A stretch of DNA of 64,000 nt from Parasponia andersonii (GCA_002914805.1 JXTB01000024.1:405223-469222), one strand, 5' to 3'. Positions 40,432-53,000 are shown, counted from the first letter of the stretch. Numbers and translations: made by a program. Notes: generated from the sequence alone by a model not told the origin.

Positions 40432-42056
40432 TACAAAACTCAGAAGGAAAACTCGGACGAGTCAAGGCAAGTGAAAAAAGAAAAAGACCCAACTGCGTAA
40501 ACCAAGAAATTTTTTTAAAGAAACATAAGAGACATTAGAAAACCCATCTCAGATTTAAGCCCAATGAAAGGAACAAATATGTTAGGACATGTGAAAGCAG
40601 AAGAAGAAGAAGGTGACCCTTTATTTTGTTTCAAGGTGGGGTTATGAGGTATAAGTTTGTCTATGCTTATTCTCTTCTGGGTGTTCTTTTTTTGGTTAGG
40701 AAGATTTCAAAGCATGCAATAATAAGTCCAGGACTATTTTTATGCTAAGCAAGAACTCGAAGAAGAAGGTGAAGAAGAAAATGTGTGAGAGCTTAGCCCA
40801 AATAGAAAATCGAAAACAAGAGAATGAAAAGAATGGTAAAGAGATCCTAGCTAAAGGAACCAAAGTTGCGAGTAACGCGGTTGATTAATTTGATTAGACA
40901 AAGACAATGCGAAAAAAGAGAAGAAAAAATAATGAGGAATGAGTATGAGGAACATTTTGTATTGTACCACGATATTTATTTCTCTTGCTACTCTTCTTTT
41001 AATTAAAATTTTCGTTGGAATAATCAAATATGGCTGCAGTGTTGACAAATAGTTGGCGGAATCATTGTATTTTACTAGCTATTGTGAAGGAAGCACACAA
41101 AAACTAGGAGATTCCTGCAAACAAAATGTAGTGAAGGTTTGAGTAGAGTGACTTCTTATTTTTTTATTATTATTGGGACGTAATCTAGAATACAATTTAT
41201 TTTTTTAAAAGGAAAAATGTACCTCTATTAATTAAGAAATATAGAACACAATTTAGATTTTATCTGTCTTAGTAAGTATTGTCTCTTTTTCCTTTCAAAA
41301 GAAAGTATTGTCTCTTTTTAAATTAAATTCTTTATATATATATATATATATATATGAAAAAGAAAAAAAAAAAGAACATAGGAACGAAATTTTAAGTCTA
41401 TTTTAAGTAAATAATTTTATTTTAAATAATAAAAAATAATAAATAACTGATTTATATAAGTGGATATGCCAGTGTAAGAATATATATATATATACTCGGT
41501 CCTAGAAAAAAAAAAAAGGCACCAACTCTACTTTCATAAGGTATATGGTATTATTTTTCTACATGGAAAAGCCATAACCTACTAAGTCTAGATACCCACC
41601 AAATATGTGCTTTTTTTTTTTTGAATGGTCATTCTCTTTTTGTCTAAACAAATTATACAACTTTCAATGAGTCATAGAGAAGCTTTAAGCGAAGTTCTCA
41701 ATCCATCGCTATTTAGACTATCTACATATAATTTCTTTTTACATCACAAAAGTAATTTTAAATAATTATGTTTTTGTTTTGTACATTTGCTATTTTCTAA
41801 AAATATCCAATTAATTTGTACAAATTCACTATTTGTGTTTCTAATGTCCAATTCTTAAGCTGAAAATCCTAAGGATAGAAAATATAATTGGCATAAAATG
41901 TTTTGGATTAGAGAACATAGAATTGAAACTAAAGGTAAGGAAATCTATTACACATACATTTTTTTAAAAAATCAAGTAGAACATTTGTTAAATAAAAGGA
42001 AGCGACAAAAATGATATAAACACCATAAACACACCACACTATAAAGGCGCAAAGGA

Positions 42057-42110
42057 CTACAAATTTGTTTTGTTATGAAGTCTACAAATTTGTTTTGTTA
42101 TGAAGTCTTT
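42057..42110. repeat. Two-copy 25-bp tandem duplication
   Basis: CTACAAATTTGTTTTGTTAT followed by GAAGT occurs twice, perfectly, with a 25-bp period. Confidence 0.92.
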
Positions 42111-42387
42111 CAAAGTGAAGAGACGTAAGAATTTATGATCCAATTATAAATGAAGAAAATATGAATTTTCATCTATATTCTTATAGATAATAGGATTGAT
42201 TTTTTTCTTTTGTTCGACAATTTTTTTAAAAAAAAAAGAAAACTCTTTAAATTTATATACAGAATAATAATAAACAAAGAAATATGATCTTATTAATGTG
42301 TATATATATATATATATATGTGTATATATATAATTGGATTTAACTTTTTTCTCGTCCCACTTTTTCCTTACAAAAAAAAACTCTTTG

Positions 42388-42389
<2 letters not shown>

Positions 42390-42427
<38 letters not shown>
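42390..42427. repeat. Long TA microsatellite
   Basis: An uninterrupted AT run of about 36 bp, with further TA tracts near 41337, 41479, 42300 and 42822. Confidence 0.97.
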
Positions 42428-42433
<6 letters not shown>

Positions 42434-42606
42434 TTTGAATTTTTCTATATAATTTTTTTTTGGATCATCTTATTATTCATCATTAACATTTTTGTGTGAT
42501 TTTGAAGAATGAGAAGATAACTTCGTTCCAGGATTATCTTTTCATTTTTTCCTTTTCGTGTTAGCTTTATAAGAAAGTTTTAAATCTATTTAGATTATAT
42601 ATATAG

Positions 42607-42822
42607 GGCACTAATCCAGTGGGTATTTTTTTTTTAATCTATGCATATGTATCAATTTGGTCAATGAAAATTTAGCATGCATATTTTTTTATTGTAAAAA
42701 GTAAGAGAGAGAAAGAGCATTAATGATGCGCGTCTTTTCATGTACTTCATTATAGCTATTGGATCACTATTAGATGGTGATGCAAAAGTAAAAAAAAAAA
42801 AATATTTATTAGATTGCCAGCC
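42607..42822. mobile_element. MITE family copy B
   Basis: Left end GGCACTAATCCAGTGGGTAT followed by a T-run. The right end reverse complement reads GGCTGGCAATCTAATAAATA followed by a T-run. The interior shares TCAATTTGGTCAATGAAAAT, TTAATGATGC and TAGATGGTGAT with copy A. TA tracts lie directly outside the right end. Confidence 0.75.
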
Positions 42823-43747
42823 ATATATATATATATATATATTACATATTACATATGACATAGAAATAACATTTTATTATTGACTTATCCTTTTTAGTAA
42901 TTTTAATTATGAATAAATTTGTAATTAAAATTATGAATGTACATAGTTGAAATGACGATGGGTTTAGAACTTCTCCTTATTATTTGATACTTTTACCATA
43001 TTTCTCCAACTTGAGACGTATTTAAGAGATGTTTTACGCAAATAGAATGAAGGATATCATATCCAATCTTTTAGCAATCAAAGCAATATAATTTACGTTG
43101 AATGTCAATTCTTTTTTTCGTTGGTGGAAATACTTTTCTTAATTATTCTTTACAGAATATTTTTTTTTATAAATTACTATAAAATAAAAATAGGAAAAGT
43201 TCTATAGAAAGTCCTGTATTTTAAAGATTTGGCAGAATTCCTTGTATACTCAGAAATGTCATGTGTACTCTTACAACTCAATCAAGTTACCCCCTTATGA
43301 AACTGTCAAATTGGGAAATTTTCATGTAACGGTATATATAAATATATATTTATTTTCCTCATGAAAAAGGACCTAAACATTAAGAGCTTGCTTGGTAATA
43401 CTAATGTTTCTTTTTTTTTTTTTTTTTAAATGAAATACGTTGTGAAAATTTTGTCAAACGACATCTTAAGAACTTCTATACTTTTTTTTTTTTTTTTCAT
43501 TTTTGAAAACAAAAACTTAAAATATAAGCAAGTCCTAAAATTTACTAGATTATACACGTAACCAAACAAACCCAAACTAAATTATAAAAAAACAAACTTT
43601 CGTTTTTTTTTTTTGAAAAAAAAACTAAAAAAACTAAAAAATCCAAAATTGCCAAAAAAGAAAAATCTTTTCTTGGAACTTACTTGTATTTTAATCTTTT
43701 CTTCTAATTTACTCTACTTTTTATTGTTAAATTTTGATTTTTTTGAA

Positions 43748-44100
43748 TGTCGTTTTTCCTTTCTTCTCTTTGATCTTTTATTGTGGTTCTGGCAGTCGTT
43801 CTTAATATGTATTGGCGATTTTAACTTTATTGTGGTTCTGGCAGTCGTTTTCTGCATTATTTCGCATCGTATTTATCCTCTATAGTCGTTCTTCATTGTT
43901 TTGTCATTCACCCAGTTATCGTTTCGTTTACTCTCTTCGTCGTTTGTGATTATTGTTGTTGCTCATTTTCTGTCGTTTTCCCCTTCATTGTCGTTTTGTT
44001 CTCTTTCAACGCACTTCCTTTTCGTTGTCGTTTGCATCATTTATTGTAGTATTTTGCGTTACCGTCTTTAATGTTTTAAAAATCTTGTCGTTTTCCAAAA
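43748..44100. repeat. GTCGTT-rich low-complexity block
   Basis: The hexamer GTCGTT (or TTCGTC) occurs roughly every 20-40 bp, about a dozen times. A 23-bp phrase around GTGGTTCTGGCAGTCGTT is repeated exactly at about 43784 and 43831. No gene or known satellite was recognised. Confidence 0.55.
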
Positions 44101-44126
44101 TACCTCCCAAGGAAATTCCCAACTTT

Positions 44127-44130
<4 letters not shown>

Positions 44131-44157
<27 letters not shown>
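44131..44157. repeat. GA microsatellite
   Basis: Thirteen GA units, uninterrupted. Confidence 0.97.
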
Positions 44158-44160
<3 letters not shown>

Positions 44161-44575
44161 TAACAATCGTTTGTGGCCGATGTGGGAGTTCATTAACGTA
44201 ACAATACCATCAGATAGTTCAAGGCTAAAAACGGAACCGCCAATAGTTCTGTGATGAGCTTTCAGCTATCCTAAGTTTCTTCCTAGTCGTAATGTGACAT
44301 AATACGAACTATTACGTACCATCTAATTGAGCTTCAACAATCTATAAACCAAAAATACTAATTTAAACACCATTAATTCCATGAACGTTGTATGGTATTG
44401 CAGAACACAAAAGTTAATTGTCAAATCCTATTTTATTAAAAAGATATCTCTAGCTAGCTTCATAACAACATTAGAGACTATAGAGTGTTCATACTATGTT
44501 TTACTATTCTTCTTTTTGTCACATAGTGATAAGAAGGTGGTGCCCTTGAGTATTAATTTATCAATATTCATGTTC

Positions 44576-45682
44576 TTAATCCTTGCTTTTTATGGACCCG
44601 CAGTCTTTGAATTTTGTAGAGCCACAAGTGATCAACTGCATCAGAACCGTTGAGGCCTTGGTCTTCCCACATTCACAAGCATTGTCAACCGTCTGATCCT
44701 TCCCAGACCCTTCAACCTCCGTTGATCCTTTCAAACTCTCCACCCCGCCACTCCCTTGATCAGCCTTTGAAACCTCGCTAAGTCTCGATTTTCTTGGCCT
44801 CGTCTTTTCATCGGTCTGAGTAGACGCGTTGGTGGCTCGTCCTGCGAGTTCTTTGGTGGTTTTAGGCTTGTGGACTTGGTATTCTCGGAGGTCATCGAAT
44901 GAGCCCCATGACTGATGTTTTCTTCTTATGATGGTGCTTGGATCAACATCGGAATGTTCGCCACCAGGACTGTTTGTTTCACGGGAAAATATTGAGGATG
45001 AAGATGATGATGAGAATGACGAAGTGGTGCTTTCGAAAGACCTGAAGCTTAAAGAAGATTCAAGTACTTGTGACCCTTTAAGAACGTATTCATGGCCTTG
45101 ACATGGATATATCAAGTCGTTTTCGGATAAGTCTTGCCATACAAATCCGTTCTTGTAGCTCCTGAAAATGACAAACACTTTGTGAATAGAACGTGGGATT
45201 TGAACATCTTGCCTAGTTTTCTGTTTCTTGATGTACTATTCTCAGGAAACAAACACAGGTCCAAGGTAGGAAAATCGTGAAAAGAAAATAATGACTACTA
45301 ATAAAATAGACTTTACCTCTTTGAAGACCAGGAATACATACTGGCTATGCCTTGTCCTCTGAGAGAAATCAACTTACTCATCACATCTATACAAAGAAAT
45401 TAACATTACAAGTTATACACAAAATGAGGTGCAAAACTTGATGGGTTATTACTATTATCAAGCACGTTTACCTTTGAGATAGAGTCCTTGAGAAGAGAGA
45501 GGAACCACCATGAAATGAGGATGTTCAAGCTGGCCATTCCTTGAAAGATAGTAAAGCACTGGAACTTTTTGCTCTGTCTTCATTGGCTTTGTTTCGATCC
45601 GAGCTTTGCTTCTTTGGTTACCACTAGCACCATTACTCTCTTTCAGATCTTGCCATTTTTTTGGCATGGAGATTTCTGCCAT
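44576..45682 (-). CDS. SOK: SOSEKI family polarity protein (DUF966)
   Basis: Three exons, 45682-45472, 45386-45317 and 45161-44576, join in frame (phases 1 and 2) to 288 residues. The N-terminal DIX-like domain (residues about 39-126) shows [18 protein letters not shown], then [26 protein letters not shown] and [10 protein letters not shown]. It is followed by a Ser-rich linker (about 130-150), NASTQTDE and, near the C-terminus, the second family motif ([11 protein letters not shown]). SOSEKI proteins form DIX-type polymers at cell corners and edges and mark tissue polarity axes in land plants. The protein is shorter than many homologues and ends about 14 residues after the last motif. The start could be Met6 instead of Met1. 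The SOK number cannot be assigned from sequence alone. Confidence 0.93.
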
Positions 45683-45693
45683 TATAGGAAGAC

Positions 45694-45829
45694 AAGGTGA
45701 CTGAATAGAGTACTGATATGGGAAGCTTAGTGAAAGAGGTTTAATAATAAGTATATTCAGTAAGGTGACTGAATAGAGTACTGATATGGGAAGCTTAGTG
45801 AAAGAGGTTTAATAATAAGTATATTCAGT
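45694..45829. repeat. Perfect two-copy 68-bp tandem duplication at the SOSEKI 5' side
   Basis: The 68-bp unit starting AAGGTGACTGAATAGAGTAC occupies 45694-45761 and 45762-45829 with no difference seen. It begins 11 bp upstream of the SOSEKI start codon, so it lies in the 5' leader or core promoter. Confidence 0.97.
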
Positions 45830-47156
45830 GGGAAGGAACAGCTTAGAGGAAAAGGTGGAAGTGTGTAATTTATAGAGGAAGAACGGTTGGAAATGATGGA
45901 ACTAGTAAGCCTTAGCTTGGAAGTACTGCATTTGTTTCATCATATTATCCTATATTATTGGTCTTAGTAAGACTAATATTTTTTAGTCTATTTGTGGGGA
46001 CCAAACTCTAACATGTCCCTTTTACCATGACTATACAAACAAGTTCACGGACCAAAGTCAGAGTTAGGACAAAGGTTCCATTTTCGATATAAACTAAGTC
46101 AAAGGTTATCCCGTGAAATCATGAGACTCAAATCAGGGGAGACATAATACAGCTTGACAAATTCTTCACTTGTAAACAGAAAAAAAAAAGTGGGAATAAT
46201 GTCTAATAGACAATATACAAAGCTCCAAGCAGAATGTGGGAAGAGGATGAGAATTGATTATAGTACCATGCCTCCCCAAGTCCGGCCATTACATGCCATG
46301 ACATTTATGTCACTGCCTGCTTTGCCTCTATGTGTCCATATTCCTTGTAACAATCTTGTTAAGGTAAGTTAAACTGTTAATTGGTATCAACCCCTACCAT
46401 GGGGTAAAGAATTATATTTGTAACATTACTATAGTAGATGGATTCCACTTACAAGTACAACACTATTGAAATTGAAATTAACTTGGAAATTAGTTCAGAC
46501 AGAATACTCTTTTATATAAAAGGAATCAAATAAAAACAATACTTCTAGAATTCACCCCCCAAAAAAATGTTTCAGTACCATAAAATATGCTAAATGATTT
46601 TTTTTTTTTTTTTTTGTACTTGCAACTCTTTAATTTTGAGTTTTTTGTATAATTAAAATCATACAAAAAAATAAAGGGTCAACTCTTTTGCCGGCTAAAT
46701 TTAATAACAGGGGTTTCAGGAGCTCTTGTGGCAGAGACAATAGTTTAAAACATTATATAAAGACACAGATGAAATGAACAACTATGAGACATAACTTGGG
46801 TGGCTGCCTCTGTGTGGCGTTGGTTTTGCCTCTTCTTGATACGGTTAAAATAGAAAGGGGAAATTCAGTCCCCAGGCTTGTTCTAACCTCTATCATATAA
46901 GAACCGATTTTATATGTCTTTGTTGACAGTATCAGATAAAAGTACATAATTATGAGGCTCAAACTATGTTCTCTCTCTTGAGTCCAAAATAACCAAAAAA
47001 AAAAAAAAGTGCTAACCAAGATACAGAGCTACAAAAATGTTCCTCCAAGTAAAATGAAAACCAAGCCACAATGGTGACTTCTAAAACAATGTTAACATGA
47101 TAAGATTCTCACCCACATTATTTTAACCAAGGAAAGATAGAAGGACAGATACATCT
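45830..47156. other. Intergenic DNA between SOSEKI and PHIP1-like genes
   Basis: It holds the SOSEKI promoter side and the 3' flank of the PHIP1-like gene. The open frames at 46154-46372 (plus) and 46753-47019 (minus) match nothing known. A T-run lies at 46599. Confidence 0.5.
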
Positions 47157-49810
47157 TTAATCCCCGGAAGCTTTTGTTGAACCAATTATTGAACCAACTG
47201 CTTGCTTCTTCGGACAATCGGAAGAAATATGGCCCTTCTCCCCACAGTCATAACACGTCCTTCTCTTCATCTTACCAGCACTAATAGAGGTGACTCCAGT
47301 ATTAGAATCCATAGTTTCTGTAGTTGTAGGGACAATTATTGAAATTGTAGTTTCTGTAGTAGTACTAATTGCTGTTTGCTTCTTCGGACAATCAGAAGAA
47401 ATATGGCCCTTCTCACCACAATCATAACACGACCTTCTCTTCATCTTACCGGTACGAACAGAGGTCACTCCAGTATTAGAATCCGTAGTTTCTGTACTTG
47501 TAGGGACAATTATTGAATTCGTAGTTTCTGTAGTAGTAATAATAGCTGTTTGCTTCTTCGGACAATCGGAAGAAATATGGCCCTTCTCACCACAATCAAA
47601 ACACGTCCTTCTCTTCATCTTACCGGTACTAGTAGAGGTCACTCCAGTATAAGAATCAGTAGTTTCTGTAGTTGTAGGGACAATTCTCGACTCGGTAGTT
47701 TCTCTAATTGTAGGAACGGGTCTTGACTTTGTCCCTACTGCTTTTTTCAAAGGGACCGCATAACTTATCTTAACAGGTCTTTCACAAAAATGCTTTTGAT
47801 TCAACTTTAATGCCAATGCTAAAGAGAGATTGTCTGAGAAATCTACATGAGCATAACCTCGAAATTCGCCTGTTTCCTTGTCCATACCGAAGCGTATGGA
47901 TGATATTTTGCAGTCTGAGAAAAAATTCCTTATTTTGTCCTCAGTGACATCCCATGACAAATTACCGACATAGATTCTGTTGTAACCCTCCACAGCTTGT
48001 GGGGCGAAATCGGATGATTTTTTGATTCGATTTGTTTTGTAAGGCTGGATAGTCAGAAACAGTCCACCCCTGAGATATATCAAGGAATTACATATGCTTG
48101 ATGTAAGAATTGGGCAATAATAATAAACTGGTTGATTAAAGGAGAACAAGGAGTTACATATGCTTGATGTAAGAATTGGGCAACAATAGTAAATTGGTTG
48201 ATTAAAGGAGAACAATTTCTATACTCACATGTCAGCTCCATTAAAAGCCAGGGCTCGTTTAGCTGCAGCTTCGGTCTGTAAAAAATCAAGGAAAAAAGAA
48301 ATCTGTATCAGGGAAAGATTATAAATTCTAATTAAGTACCAAAGATATGGAAACTCCATCTTGCTACTATCAAATTATAGTTTTAGTTTCATACTCAGAA
48401 AAAGAATTCAGGTTCAATTACTAAAAATGCTATAGCAAACAATCTCTAACAGTACGGTCATAAATAGACTTGTGGATTCTCCTTTTAAACAGACAATAGA
48501 AAGATATATTCATCTCCAACTTTGACAAATTAAAAGCAAAAACAATTTACATAATCATTTACCTTAAAGCTGATAATGGCGATTCCTCTAAATTTTCCAC
48601 TCTCTGGAAACGTCATACAATCAACTTCGGTTATCGTGCCACAGCCTTCAAAATAACTTCGAATATCATCCTCGGTTGAGTAGTAAGGAATTCCTCCAAC
48701 ATAAACTTTTGTACTAACATTTCCATTAGCTTGATTACTAAAAATGACAGAAAACATGTAGACTCAGCTTAAATCACTGTCTAGATGCTAAGCGAAACAA
48801 GGAATGGAACAACTCGAGCACTGACAGAGTATAATGAAATATCAAACGACATTAACTCTAATTGCCACATAATAACAAACATTTTACATGTTATTCATGA
48901 ATATGCGACATCAACTCCAATTTTCACTTTGGACCATTATAACGGCAGAGGAAATTGTAGAGTGAAAGGCCAAATACTTGAAACTCCTCAAATCCGTTCT
49001 TCTATTTAGCTTTCCTTTCAACAAACTCAAAACAGGATAAATAGGCACAATGAGCTCTTCACAGATATGTTTATGTTAACATCCTTGAGTTGAGCATCAC
49101 TTGAAGAAACTTCATTCAATAAACACATTCAAGGCAGTACATATCCTCCCGAAGCAACATATCAATTCAAAAATTCATATTAAGCACCAACATAATCAAA
49201 CCAAATGTGAAAAAAAAAAAAATTAAGGGGCAAAGAATAAAACTCAATCTGGGCAATTGGGCATAATCTTAAAGTACCTATCATTGTCCCCATTCGCCTC
49301 TGCGACCGCAACCGCGACCGTGTTCTCTTTCTCTTCCTCATTCTTTGCCTTCTTCCTCTTCTTCTTCTGCTGCTGCTTCTTCCTATTCTTATTCTCCTTG
49401 CTCTTCTTCTCCCTCTTCTCAGCCCCATTTTCCTCTGACCCCGAAACTCCATCTTTCTCGTCCTCATTTTCCTCTCTCTTCCTTTTCCTCTTCCTTTCTC
49501 GCAAACCCTCTGGCCCATTTTCCTTCTTGTTCTCTTCTCCTACCTTCTTTTCTTCAGAACCACCAGGGTTCACCGCCTCGGGACCTCGCAAAGAGATGGT
49601 TTTTCTGCGTTTTTCTCGTTTGGACAATCTGGGTCTCTGAGTTTCCGAGTCCAGAAGCACTTTCAGAGACTTGGGGGGCTGTATTTGACTATTCCTTTCT
49701 GGGTTTGCGGAGCCATTGCTATTGGAATCTGGTTTGGCCACTGATGCAGCTAGAGACTCGGCTAACTCCACTCTGAGCTTTTGCTTCAGCTTCTTGTTCG
49801 ATAAAACCAT
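47157..49810 (-). CDS. PHIP1-like RNA-binding protein, two RRMs plus three CCHC zinc knuckles
   Basis: Four exons, 49810-49278, 48737-48563, 48275-48229 and 48069-47157, join in frame to 555 residues. Residues 1-177 are charged, with Lys/Glu/Arg runs, and are nuclear or nucleolar in style. RRM1 is about residues 187-262 (KVYVGGIPYYS; KFRGIAIISFK). RRM2 is about 283-358 (RIYVGNLSWDVTEDKIRNFF; EFRGYAHVDF). Zinc knuckles of form CX2CX4HX4C lie at about 408-421, 466-479 and 524-537, spaced exactly 58 residues with Thr-rich linkers (TTTETT). The order matches Arabidopsis PHIP1, which binds phragmoplastin and Ran2 mRNA at the cell plate (recalled knowledge). A conserved family member is likely; cell-plate function is inferred. 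An upstream ATG (49940) opens a 73-codon frame overlapping the start. Confidence 0.9.
47203..47724 (-). repeat. 174-bp in-frame coding tandem repeat, three copies
   Basis: The phrase TGCTTCTTCGGACAATC recurs at 47203, 47377 and 47551, exactly 174 bp apart. Each copy encodes 58 residues: a Thr-rich linker, KMKRR and a complete zinc knuckle (CGEKGHISSDC). Copies are nearly identical in DNA, so the expansion is young or homogenized. Confidence 0.95.
48084..48215. repeat. Two-copy 66-bp tandem duplication in PHIP1-like intron 3
   Basis: Units at 48084-48149 and 48150-48215 both contain TTACATATGCTTGATGTAAG and GGTTGATTAAAGGAGAACAA, with a few substitutions. The intron happens to stay open in the frame of exon 4. 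Confidence 0.93.
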
Positions 49811-50079
49811 CCTTGCCCACCTCCTCTAATGGCTTCCACTCGAGTGGTTTACAGAGACAGAGCGAATTCGTTGTGTTGAGGTTTTGCCAATTGTAGGGGA
49901 AAGTTGGGGTTTTCGTCTGCTTAGACGGCAGCAGCAGCATACAGACATTTTAACAGAAAACGACATGTCGTATACAAATGGAAGGTAGAAGCTGTTTCAT
50001 TTTTTTTTTTTTTTTTGGGATAAATTAAGGGAAATATACATGATAACATAGGGTATTTAAGGCATATTGTTGTGTCTGC

Positions 50080-53000
50080 TCATTTGGCTCTTTAAAATTC
50101 CAATATTGCTATCCATGGCTCTAAAATTCTCTATATATACTGCTCACCCTGGAAGATAGGGGAAGATTCCATAACATGGGGGACAATTCTAGAATGATTA
50201 AGAAATGTCTTGGTTATGTTAGAGGACTCTAGATGACGCTACTAAGTCCTAGAAAGTTCTAGACAAGACCGGATAGTGTTAGGTAGGTTGAGATGGTCCT
50301 AGAATGTAACATCCCCTAGTTTAACCATATTGTCATATACAGTCCAACTATAAAATATTATTCTTTCTTAAACATTATCTTTTGTTTTGATAAAAAGGTG
50401 GGCAAATTTTGAACTTTCTAAAACTTTTAAACAAAAGCAACTGTATGACATTTCTTGTTTAAAGTATCTTTACAAAATGTACAATCAAAAGAGGTTTTCA
50501 TCAGTCTATTTTGCCATCAACAGTAGTATTTACATTGCACCAAAATATCTCAAAACAAAAATGTCGCCCACAGGTCAAGCTCGTCTACATCTGTATAATC
50601 ATGGCGACAAAAGGCAAGCCAGGTAACCAGCTAGTCAATACCAAAATGTGCCTCCTCGTCTGCATCACAAGACTAAAATGAGCTAAATCTCAGTAAGTAA
50701 AAATTATGCATACTTATGAATGCTTTAAAATCTCATAAAGTTCCCATTGTACCCTTTTCTTTCTTAAACATTTGAGTCCATGCATTTTTCTTAAAAATTA
50801 TTCTTAGTTAGGTCCCTTAGTACATTGCTTGTCTCGTAAGTCGATAGGCCGTGATAACATTGGGCAGAAATTCTGGCCAAGAGTAAAAATAAGGTGCGAC
50901 TGTCGTGTAAGGTTTTTTTTGAAAACTCCTTCCCTCATCAAAGGAGCATCCCACACTGCACTAATATTGTCCCGCTTCAACGAGACACATTATAAGATCC
51001 GCAAATCCTGCTTCAACGGGAGAGTCTGCATCAATAGACTTACCTATCTAGCTCCGACACACTAACAATTGCCATTAAAACTTATCTTATAAAATTAGTA
51101 CAATGGTACTCACTTTCAAATACTCTTGTAATAAAAGTCTCCATTTGCATGCAAAACATGCCATGCACATGCCATTTCATAACTTTCAGGAATAAGTAAG
51201 TTTCACATAAATACATCTTTTATATAGTTCTTGTGATGCAGTTGTAAGTCTTTACTTACCCCGTGTCCTGAATAGGAATTGATAGTGGAAAGAGTCAATA
51301 TCCTCTAGAGATTGGTGTGCTAATCACTAATCATAAATTACTATTATTCAATATGCACATTTTATAAAAAGAATGCATTAAGATACTTGAACAAGACCGA
51401 AATAACAACTTTCACCAATTAGAAAACTTGATCTTAAAATGACTCGGAAGCATATAAATCACTTAAGGTACTTGGTAGTCAACAACTAGCATTGAAAAAT
51501 TGTTCAAAAATATTAAAATATGAATGTTAGTTCATTAGCACAAAATGGTCCAAAATGACACATCATTTTGTAAAAACAAGTCCATTTGTTCCTAAATGGT
51601 ACCATTTCATTTTAAAAATATTTGGACAGCACCTCCCCTATTTTAGGGACATTCCCACATAATTAAAATCATTGTTTTAAACCTGCCATAACAATTAACA
51701 ATCCGATTCCCACATATACACATCAACGAAACATCTAAGATAACATTAAAGCATATTTCAAATCTTTTTCGGTTTAGACAAGTTGAAAATAATTTGTGCA
51801 CTTGTCTATGGCTACAAACAGTAACTAAATCAATGGAATATATAATAGAATCTATGACATCTCCATTGCAAGTTGAGAAAATCAGATTAGAAGTATAGAA
51901 AGCTTAATACACCCACGGAAATACTTGAATACACAATTAGTAAATTTAGGGCTCTTGGTATAACTTGTATTCTCTACTTAAATTCTATATTCCAACAATA
52001 TATAAAGGTTTCTAGGACCATTAATAATCAAATAATTGCTTTGGTTTAAGGGCTAACACAAAAGAAATTAACTATTAGTTCAAAATCATACATAATACTC
52101 ACTTTGACTAGTTTGAGCATTTGTTGGAGTTCTTGCCTTCTACCTCCACCAAACTGATTTTCTAGGCTTAGAATTAGATTTTTGGACTTAAGAAGACCTT
52201 AAGAAACCATTATTTAAGTGGGAACAAGCAGAGAATTGAAATTAAAAGACAAGACCTAGAAAGAAGAACTTAATAGAATTACCTTGACTAGTTTTGGTGT
52301 ATCTTGCTTTCTAGGGCTCCAATTTGAGTTCTACCACTTGGAAACTCTTGGAAATGTTTGAGAAAAGTTGAGAGAAGTTAGAAAAAGCATTGGAGAGTTT
52401 CAAGTAATGTCTGGAGAGAAAGGGAAAGTAAATGACCAGATTTGACCCAAAATCAACACTTAATGGCTAAGAAAAGGTATAACTTAAATTCTAAGGGGTA
52501 TTTTGGGTATTTTACACATTACTTTCCATGTGTTCAGCTCTAGAACATCCTTAGGATAGTCATCACGTTACTGGTCACTCCTATACACCTAAGTGTAGCC
52601 AAAGTTGGTGAATCCTACCTTAGAAAGTGAAAACTAGTCATATTTTGACTTATGATCCTATATGGCCAATCTTATTGTAATTTGGTGGAACCTAGCCCCT
52701 TAACCAATCATTAAACATAAAAAGAAAGTTAATTAGACTCCAATTAACAATGCAAACATAGTATTAGCACTCAATTAATAGAATGCACAAAAACGATATT
52801 ACGCGATTAAGCTTAATCTAAGCTAGCTTAGTGCGACTAAATATGAATTAGTTTCCTGAATGCCACCTCGTGCTTACCTGGAGCCGACAAATAAAATGCT
52901 ATAAATGAGTCCTAGATATTGAATCAAGCCTATTTGATATGTTAAACACACCGTGAATTCGGCTTCGAAATGCGTGAAAATTACATTTTACCGAAAAACT

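Larger units (their letters stand above)
40432..44575. other. Gene-free stretch between ALP1-like and SOSEKI genes
   Basis: It holds the ALP1-like promoter/leader side near 40432-40650, several TA microsatellites, a MITE (42607-42822), a GTCGTT-rich block (43748-44100) and a GA microsatellite. No credible gene was found; the open frames in 43.6-44.2 kb are low-complexity. Confidence 0.5.

Noticed and set aside
43613..44201. Plus-strand frames of 82-90 residues rich in Phe/Leu at 43.6-44.2 kb
   Set aside because: They come from T-rich and GA-repeat low-complexity sequence without family match or splice structure.
47157..48215. Reading the PHIP1-like last exon as a separate 352-residue gene starting at 48215
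   Set aside because: The extra N-terminal residues translate the duplicated intron 3; a GT-AG intron joins RRM1 to RRM2 in frame.
49180..49776. Other long frames overlapping PHIP1-like exon 1, both strands
   Set aside because: They are alternative readings of the Lys/Glu/Arg-rich exon; only one frame continues into the RRMs through valid splice sites.
50387..51065. Plus-strand frames at 50.4-51.1 kb as host genes
   Set aside because: They lie inside the 2998-bp TG...CA element and match no protein family.
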